This document shows positions 58,253 to 64,000 of a DNA stretch of 64,000 bases, piece by piece (the first letter of the stretch is position 1; each line of letters opens with the position of its first letter). Origin of the DNA: Sphingomonas hankyongi (lineage in GTDB: Bacteria > Pseudomonadota > Alphaproteobacteria > Sphingomonadales > Sphingomonadaceae); contig NZ_JAMGBE010000001.1 in the NCBI RefSeq assembly GCF_023516575.1, positions 793,949-857,948 on the forward strand, written 5' to 3'. The notes below the pieces were generated by a model. The model worked only from the letters and a program-made list of their open reading frames with translations, had not been told where the DNA came from and made no database searches. The translations under genes were made by a program, and so were the position numbers.

Positions 58253-60175
58253 TCAGCGCCGCTTCAGCAACTCCTCGACGATCAGATCGGCGGCCTGGTC
58301 GGCGGTCATCTCGGTCGTGTCGATGCGGATTTCCGGACTTTCCGGCTCTTCATACGGGCTGTCGATTCCGGTGAAGTTCTTTAGCTCTCCGGCGCGCGCC
58401 TTGGCGTAGAGTCCCTTGGTGTCGCGCTTCTCCGCATCGGCCAAAGGCGTGTCGACGAAGATCTCGTAGAACTCGCCCTCTGGGATCATGCGACGCACCA
58501 TGTGCCGCTCGGCGCGGAACGGCGAGATGAAGGCCGTGAGCACGATCAGGCCGGCATCCGACATCAGCCGCGCGACCTCGCCGACGCGGCGAATGTTCTC
58601 GATGCGGTCCGCCTCGGTGAAGCCCAGGTCGCGGTTCAGCCCGTGGCGGATATTGTCGCCGTCGAGCAGGAAGGTGTGCCGGCCGCGCGCCGCCAGCTTC
58701 TTCTCGACGATGTTCGCGATCGTTGACTTGCCCGCCCCCGACAGACCCGTGAACCAGAGAACCGCAGGCTTTTGCCCTTTCAGATGAGCATGAGTCTCGC
58801 GGCTGACATCGAGGTGCTGGCGATGGATGTTGAGCGAGCGCCGCAACGCGAAGTGCAGCATGCCGCATCCGACGGTCGCGTTGGTGAGCTTGTCGACCAG
58901 GATGAAGCCGCCCAGCGCCTTGTTCGGGCTTCCGCCCTCGACCGAATAGGGCTCGAACACGATCTCCCGGTCGGTTGCGATTTCCGCCACGCCGATGCCG
59001 TTCAGGCCAAGCGTCGGCGCCGCGAGATGCTCGAGGCTGTTGACGTTGACCTCATATTTCGGGTGCTGGACCATCGCGGTGACGGTCTGCGTCCCGATCT
59101 TCATCCAATAGCCGCGGCCGGGCAGGAGCTCATCCTCGGCCATCCACACGATTGTCGCTTCGAACTGATCGGCGGCTTCGGACGGGTCTCCGGCGGCAGC
59201 GATAACGTCGCCGCGCGAACAGTCGATCTCGTCCTCGAACGTCAGCGTGACCGACTGGCCGGCGACCGCCTCGTCGAGATCGCCATCGAGGGTGACAACC
59301 CTTTCGATGCGGGTGACGCGCCCGGACGGGAGGACCCGCACCTCGGCCCCAGGACCGATGGAGCCTGACGCGATCTGCCCGGAGAAACCGCGGAAATGCT
59401 GATTGGGACGGTTGACCCATTGCACCGGCATCCGGAACGCCTTCTCGGCATCGGCGGATGCGTCGAGCGGTACGCTGTCGAGATGCTCGAGCAATGTGGG
59501 GCCCGAATACCAGGAGGTCGCATCGCTGCGGCTCATGATATTGTCGCCGTTCAGTCCGGACACGGGGATCGCGACCCATTCGGCGATCCCGATCTTCCCA
59601 GCGAAGCCGGCATAGTCCGCGCAGATCGCGTCGAACGCGGCCTGATCGTAATCGACCAGGTCCATCTTGTTCACCGCCAGCACGAAGCGGCGAATCCCGA
59701 CCAGCTGCGCGAGATAGGAATGCCGCCGCGTTTGGGTCAGGACGCCCTTGCGCGCATCGACCAGCAGCACGGCAAGGTCGGCGGTCGACGCGCCCGTCAC
59801 CATGTTTCGCGTATATTGCTCGTGACCCGGCGTATCGGCGACGATGAACTTGCGCCGCGCGCTGGTGAAGAAGCGATAGGCGACGTCGATCGTGATACCC
59901 TGCTCGCGCTCCGCCGACAGGCCGTCGACCAGCAAAGCGAAGTCGATCTTCTCGCCCTGTGTACCGTGCCGCTTGCTGTCGCTTTCAAGCGCCGCGAGCT
60001 GATCGTCGAAGATCTGCTTGCTCTCGTAGAGCAGCCGCCCGATCAAGGTGGACTTGCCGTCGTCGACGCTGCCGCAGGTGATGAACCGCAGCAGCTCCTT
60101 GGCTTCCTGCTGTGCGAGCCAGGCGCGAACGTCGGTCCGGATAAGCTCCTGTTCGGAATCGAGCGGCCGGGACAT
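58253..60175 (-). CDS. cysNC: Bifunctional sulfate adenylyltransferase subunit 1/APS kinase CysNC
   Basis: Product of 640 residues. The N-terminal GTPase (about 30-260) has [14 protein letters not shown], the switch motif [12 protein letters not shown] and NKMDLVDY; C-terminal (about 465-640) is an APS kinase with [13 protein letters not shown]. It activates sulfate with CysD and makes PAPS. Start at 60175 forms TGATG with the cysD stop. The gene lies downstream of cysD and a sulfotransferase. Confidence 0.95.
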   Translation of the reverse strand: MSRPLDSEQELIRTDVRAWLAQQEAKELLRFITCGSVDDGKSTLIGRLLYESKQIFDDQLAALESDSKRHGTQGEKIDFALLVDGLSAEREQGITIDVAYRFFTSARRKFIVADTPGHEQYTRNMVTGASTADLAVLLVDARKGVLTQTRRHSYLAQLVGIRRFVLAVNKMDLVDYDQAAFDAICADYAGFAGKIGIAEWVAIPVSGLNGDNIMSRSDATSWYSGPTLLEHLDSVPLDASADAEKAFRMPVQWVNRPNQHFRGFSGQIASGSIGPGAEVRVLPSGRVTRIERVVTLDGDLDEAVAGQSVTLTFEDEIDCSRGDVIAAAGDPSEAADQFEATIVWMAEDELLPGRGYWMKIGTQTVTAMVQHPKYEVNVNSLEHLAAPTLGLNGIGVAEIATDREIVFEPYSVEGGSPNKALGGFILVDKLTNATVGCGMLHFALRRSLNIHRQHLDVSRETHAHLKGQKPAVLWFTGLSGAGKSTIANIVEKKLAARGRHTFLLDGDNIRHGLNRDLGFTEADRIENIRRVGEVARLMSDAGLIVLTAFISPFRAERHMVRRMIPEGEFYEIFVDTPLADAEKRDTKGLYAKARAGELKNFTGIDSPYEEPESPEIRIDTTEMTADQAADLIVEELLKRR

Positions 60176-61074
60176 CAGAAATATCCCTCCTGCTTCTTCT
60201 TCTCCATGCTGGCGCTTCCGGCATCGCGGTCGATTGCGCGGCCTTGCCGTTCCGACGTGGTCGTAAGCAGCATCTCGGCGACGATTTCCTCGATCGTCGA
60301 GGCGTCGCTCTCGATCGCTCCGGAGAGCGGGTAACAGCCCAGGGTGCGGAAGCGGACTTTGCGTATCGTCGGCTCCGCGCCGTCGAGGCGAAAGCGCTCG
60401 TCGTCGACCATCAGCAGCAGTCCGTCGCGCTCGACGACGGGTCGCTCGGCCGCGAAATAAAGCGGCACGATCTCGATCTTTTCCCTCAGGATATATTGCC
60501 AGACGTCGAGCTCGGTCCAGTTCGAGAGCGGGAAGACCCTCATGCTCTCGCCCTTGTTCTTCCTGACGTTGTAAAGGGACCAAAGCTCGGGGCGCTGCCG
60601 TTTCGGGTCCCACCGATGGTTGCGGTCGCGGAAGCTGAAGATTCGCTCCTTGGCCCGGCTCTTCTCCTCGTCGCGGCGAGCCCCTCCGAACGCTGCGTCG
60701 AAAGCATGCGCGTCAAGCGCCTGCTTGAGCCCTTCCGTCTTCCACATGTCGGTGTGGAGCGGCCCGTGGTCGAAGGGATTGATCCCTTTCTCCTGGGCCT
60801 CAGGGTTCTTGTAGACGATCAGCTTGATTGCCGGGTCCGCGGCGACCTTGTCGCGTAGTGCGTACATGTCGCGGAACTTCCAGGTCGTATCGACGTGGAG
60901 CAAGGGGAACGGCAGCGGGCCCGGGAAGAACGCCTTCTTCGCCAGGTGCAGCATGACGGCCGAGTCCTTGCCGATCGAATAGAGCATCACCGGCTTGTCG
61001 GCCTCTGCGACCGTTTCGCGCATGATGTGAATGCTCTCGGCCTCGAGCCGATCGAGATGCGTCAGTGAACGCAC
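60175..61074 (-). CDS. cysD: Sulfate adenylyltransferase subunit 2 CysD
   Basis: Product of 299 residues, the ATP-sulfurylase catalytic subunit (ATP plus sulfate to APS). PP-loop motif [14 protein letters not shown] near residue 32 and [21 protein letters not shown] near residue 130 are complete. It overlaps cysNC by one base and lies 71 bases after a sulfotransferase gene; cysH and other sulfite-reduction genes are absent here. Confidence 0.96.
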   Translation of the reverse strand: MRSLTHLDRLEAESIHIMRETVAEADKPVMLYSIGKDSAVMLHLAKKAFFPGPLPFPLLHVDTTWKFRDMYALRDKVAADPAIKLIVYKNPEAQEKGINPFDHGPLHTDMWKTEGLKQALDAHAFDAAFGGARRDEEKSRAKERIFSFRDRNHRWDPKRQRPELWSLYNVRKNKGESMRVFPLSNWTELDVWQYILREKIEIVPLYFAAERPVVERDGLLLMVDDERFRLDGAEPTIRKVRFRTLGCYPLSGAIESDASTIEEIVAEMLLTTTSERQGRAIDRDAGSASMEKKKQEGYF

Positions 61075-61145
61075 GTTTGCTTCCGATTTCCCCGCTTCAG
61101 CGAGCGGCTGGCGAAGGCTTCATCCCTGCCGGCCGCTCCACCAAT

Positions 61146-63476
61146 TCAGGCGTTCTCTTTCGCCTTTGATTTCGACTTCTTCGGCTCCGCGGCCTTTTCC
61201 GCTTTTGCTGCGGATTTGCGGGCCGGCTTCCCTGGGACCGAGGATTCGATCGCGTCGACCAGCGGCTGCAGGCCCGTGCCATATTTCTTCCAGCGCTGCA
61301 CCGAAGTCTTGTAAATCGGCTTGCGCACCTGGGCGACGCTCGCCGTCTTCACCGGGCGGTCGGACTTGTGGAAATCGACGCACTTGTCGTTCCACGGCAA
61401 GCCGAGGAAGTCGATCAGGCGACGCGCCTGCCCTTCGGTGTCAGCGACCACCTCCTCATACTGGACGGTGATCAGCGTCCCCTCGGGAAGCACCTTCTCC
61501 CAATGGTTCATGATCTCGATATACTTGCCGTAATAGCGGCCGAGCTCGCCCAGGTCGTAGCTGTGCGGCATGTCGTCCTTGAACAGCTTGGTGAAGCCGG
61601 ACAGGCAAGTGTCTACCGGATCGCGACGGGTGTGGATGATCTTCGCCTTCGGGAAGAGAAGGTTGATCAAGCCGACGAAGAAATAGTTCGTCAGCAGCTT
61701 GTCGGTGATGCGCTTCGCATCGCCGGCGCCGGCGGAAAGAGCCTGCTGGTAGCTCTTGGCGGCCAGCTCGAGCTGCGCCGGCGTGATCTTCTCGATCATC
61801 TGCGGGAACTTAGGCAGCGACGGGAAACGGTCGCGCAGCTGGCCTAGCGCGCGGCTCAGATACTTGACCTCACCGGCTCCGTAGACGTCCGGGTGGCTGG
61901 AGAGGATCTGCTCGACGAGAGTCGAACCGGAACGCGGCATTCCGACGATGAAGGTTGGGCGATCGTCGTCCGATCCCTCCCACTTGCGGTTCTCGAAGAC
62001 CTCCTTCGGGAAGGAGGCACGGATGCTGTCGAAGAAGCCGAAGGTCTCGCTTTCGGTATAGTTGAGCTGGGCACGCTTCATGCGCCCGCCCGTGATGTAA
62101 TGTTCGAGCGCCTTCTCGTGCTGGCCGCGATCCTCGAGCGCTTTCGCATAAGCGAAGTGGAGAGCGAGGAACTGGTCGGCTTCCGGGTTTTTGACCGATT
62201 CGAAGATCGCTTCCATCCGCCCGAACAGCTCGTCGCCGATCCCTTCGGAGAAATCGACGAGGTCGTTGAGGTTCGCATATGCGCCGTACATCGCGTCGTT
62301 GAGTTTCAGCGCCTTGAGAATGTACTCGCGCGCCTCTTCAAGGCGCCCCATGGATTTGAGCGCGACGCCGTAGAAATTGAGCGCCTCCGGCGAATCCGGA
62401 CGGCTCTTTAGGGCGCGCTCGAGCACTTCCAGCGCCTCGTCGTAGCGGTCGGTCTCGTGGAGGACCTGGCCGAGGATCGTCAGCGCCTCCGCATTCTCCG
62501 GCTCCTGCTTCAGCACCATGCGGGCCGCGCCCTCGGCCGGCCCGTGCGCATTGCGCCGGTTCTGGATGCGGGACGTGATCAGCAAAGTCTGGATGCTGTT
62601 GGGAGCGATCTTCAGCGCCTCGCCGAGGATGCGGAGCGCCTCCACCTCCTGCTTTTGCGCGGCCAGAAGCTGCGCCAGGTTGTTGTGCGCTTCGATATAT
62701 TTGGGGTTCTGCTGGATGGCCTTCCGGAGAGCGTGCTCGGCCTCTTCGAGCCGCTTGTCCTGCTGGAGCAGCGTGCCGAGGTTGTTGTAGGCTTCGGGAT
62801 AGTTGGCGCGAACGACCAGCGCGTCCTGATACGCCTGGATCGCCGCGTCGATGTCGCCCGTCATCCGGTGCGCATTGCCCAGGTTGTTGAGGGCCTCGCT
62901 CATTTGCGGCCGGATCGCGAGCGCCCGCTGATAATAATCGACGGCGTCCTTGAAGCGCCTCTGCTCGTACCGGATGATGCCGAGATTGTTCAGGGCCTGG
63001 GCATTGTCCGGGTCGAGCCGCACAGCTGCTTCGAGCGCCTGCTCCGCTTCGTCGAGCCGGTTGTTCTGGCGCAGGATCTCACCGAGGTTCGCATGATAGC
63101 TCGGTGCCTGGGCGTTCAGCTTGATCGCCCGGCGGAGCGAAGCGATCGCTTCATCGGCATTGCCCAGCGCGGCAAGGGTGACGCCGAGGATGTTGTGCGC
63201 GTCGGCATTCGCGGGCCGCGCCTGGATGATTTGCCGGCAAACGCGTTGCGCCTGCGCATATTGGCGGCGCGTGTAGAGCTGTCCCGCCATCTCGACGGCC
63301 TTGACGGGCGACACGTTCACGCGTCCGGCCTGCGCCTTGGCGATCGCCTCGTCGACATTCTCCACACGCTGCGATCCCGGGGCGCGACGGGGCGCCGATT
63401 GGCCCTGTTGAGGGGGACGCATCCCGCCGACGTTTTGCGCCCGCTTCGGGGCATTGCTGGTCTTGCTGTTGCTCAT
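61146..63476 (-). CDS. TPR-repeat sulfotransferase
   Basis: Product of 776 residues. A low-complexity basic N-terminus is followed by about ten tetratricopeptide repeats (about 55-400, repeated NLGxxxxxQ and A-x-x-x-A-L patterns), then a PAPS-dependent sulfotransferase domain (about 505-725). The 5'-phosphosulfate loop PTFIVGMPRSGSTLVEQIL and the 3'-phosphate motif HTRRDPVDTCLSG are present. The tail is Lys-rich (KAEKAAEPKKSKSKAKENA). No signal peptide. With cysD and cysNC downstream it has its own likely PAPS supply. The acceptor is unknown. Confidence 0.9.
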   Translation of the reverse strand: MSNSKTSNAPKRAQNVGGMRPPQQGQSAPRRAPGSQRVENVDEAIAKAQAGRVNVSPVKAVEMAGQLYTRRQYAQAQRVCRQIIQARPANADAHNILGVTLAALGNADEAIASLRRAIKLNAQAPSYHANLGEILRQNNRLDEAEQALEAAVRLDPDNAQALNNLGIIRYEQRRFKDAVDYYQRALAIRPQMSEALNNLGNAHRMTGDIDAAIQAYQDALVVRANYPEAYNNLGTLLQQDKRLEEAEHALRKAIQQNPKYIEAHNNLAQLLAAQKQEVEALRILGEALKIAPNSIQTLLITSRIQNRRNAHGPAEGAARMVLKQEPENAEALTILGQVLHETDRYDEALEVLERALKSRPDSPEALNFYGVALKSMGRLEEAREYILKALKLNDAMYGAYANLNDLVDFSEGIGDELFGRMEAIFESVKNPEADQFLALHFAYAKALEDRGQHEKALEHYITGGRMKRAQLNYTESETFGFFDSIRASFPKEVFENRKWEGSDDDRPTFIVGMPRSGSTLVEQILSSHPDVYGAGEVKYLSRALGQLRDRFPSLPKFPQMIEKITPAQLELAAKSYQQALSAGAGDAKRITDKLLTNYFFVGLINLLFPKAKIIHTRRDPVDTCLSGFTKLFKDDMPHSYDLGELGRYYGKYIEIMNHWEKVLPEGTLITVQYEEVVADTEGQARRLIDFLGLPWNDKCVDFHKSDRPVKTASVAQVRKPIYKTSVQRWKKYGTGLQPLVDAIESSVPGKPARKSAAKAEKAAEPKKSKSKAKENA

Positions 63477-63573
63477 GGCCGTTCTTTTAGCTGGAAGTGT
63501 CGGCAGATAAAGGCTTTTGGCGCCGCAATCCGCCCCCCGAGTCCACCTTAGACACCGGCGCGCGGAACGACAG

Positions 63574-63611
63574 CCCCAAAAAGAAAGAAGAGGGAATTTC
63601 TTCCCTCTTCT
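63574..63611 (-). terminator. Factor-independent terminator for the beta-barrel gene
   Basis: On the minus strand AGAAGAGGGAA (63611-63601) and TTCCCTCTTCT (63596-63586) form a perfect 11-bp stem with a GAAA loop, followed by TTCTTTTT. It lies about 70 bases after the stop of the poly-proline gene and upstream of the sulfotransferase, so it separates the two transcription units. Confidence 0.8.
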
Positions 63612-63678
63612 CCCTTCAATCGAATGTTCCGGCTGAGGCGGCGAGCGTCAGGCGACGCTCACCATCTCATCGGCTGCC

Positions 63679-64000
<322 letters not shown>

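Overview
The window is a high-GC alphaproteobacterial chromosome segment, most likely from Sphingomonadaceae (Sphingomonas or a close relative). Protein types and gene order support this: alpha-type SspB, the long PstC/PstA forms, TIGR02186 next to a TSUP permease, an NfrB-like glycosyltransferase, a TPR-sulfotransferase and dispersed palindromic repeats. Coding density is very high. Most convergent or co-directional neighbours overlap by 1-8 bases. I see no rRNA, tRNA, CRISPR array, insertion sequence or prophage.

Layout. (1) 1-9.2 kb, all minus strand: phosphate acquisition. A pstS-pstC-pstA-pstB-phoU-phoB operon is followed by a DUF47-pit pair and a second pstS. Each pstS is preceded by an 11-bp-period Pho box; the pit pair is not. 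No phoR is present. (2) 9.2-30.5 kb: housekeeping genes, including queG, an adenosine-kinase-like PfkB kinase, an amino-acid permease, HIT, a LytTR membrane regulator, sspB, fumC, a PagL-like lipid A deacylase, corA, acnA, ygfZ, pyrC and a Crp/Fnr regulator. (3) 30.5-36.4 kb: a divergent galactose cluster for the De Ley-Doudoroff route. It holds galactose dehydrogenase, lactonase, galactonate dehydratase, KDGal kinase and KDPGal aldolase, plus a family-1 glycosidase that may supply the sugar. (4) 36.5-44.4 kb: aromatic catabolism (orphan paaD, 3-oxoadipyl-CoA thiolase, hppD, phhB, phhA) mixed with an XRE/DUF2975 pair and rlmN. phhA is preceded by a short reading frame with three consecutive Tyr codons and a terminator hairpin, which looks like a transcription attenuator. 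(5) 44.4-46.4 kb: a patch that looks rearranged, with an RTX-type protein lacking an obvious N-terminal part, a frameshifted unknown gene with an R-x4-H motif, and about 300 bases with no convincing gene. (6) 46.4-57.4 kb: an NfrB-like glycosyltransferase with a broken barrel-protein partner, TSUP/TIGR02186, a HerA-like ATPase, an M23 peptidase, a SUV3-like helicase with an S4 protein, and a 7Fe ferredoxin. (7) 57.4-64 kb: a MipA-like outer-membrane protein, then a sulfotransferase-cysD-cysNC group that probably makes and uses PAPS. The window ends inside the C-terminal part of a beta-barrel protein with a poly-proline tail.

Three reading frames are interrupted by short indels (near 40265, 45957 and 48190-48237). 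They are either decaying genes or base-calling errors, and should be checked against reads. The best candidate for an undescribed system is the Tyr-codon leader and terminator upstream of phhA. It would couple phenylalanine hydroxylase expression to charged tRNA-Tyr and suggests that PhhA serves tyrosine supply as well as catabolism.
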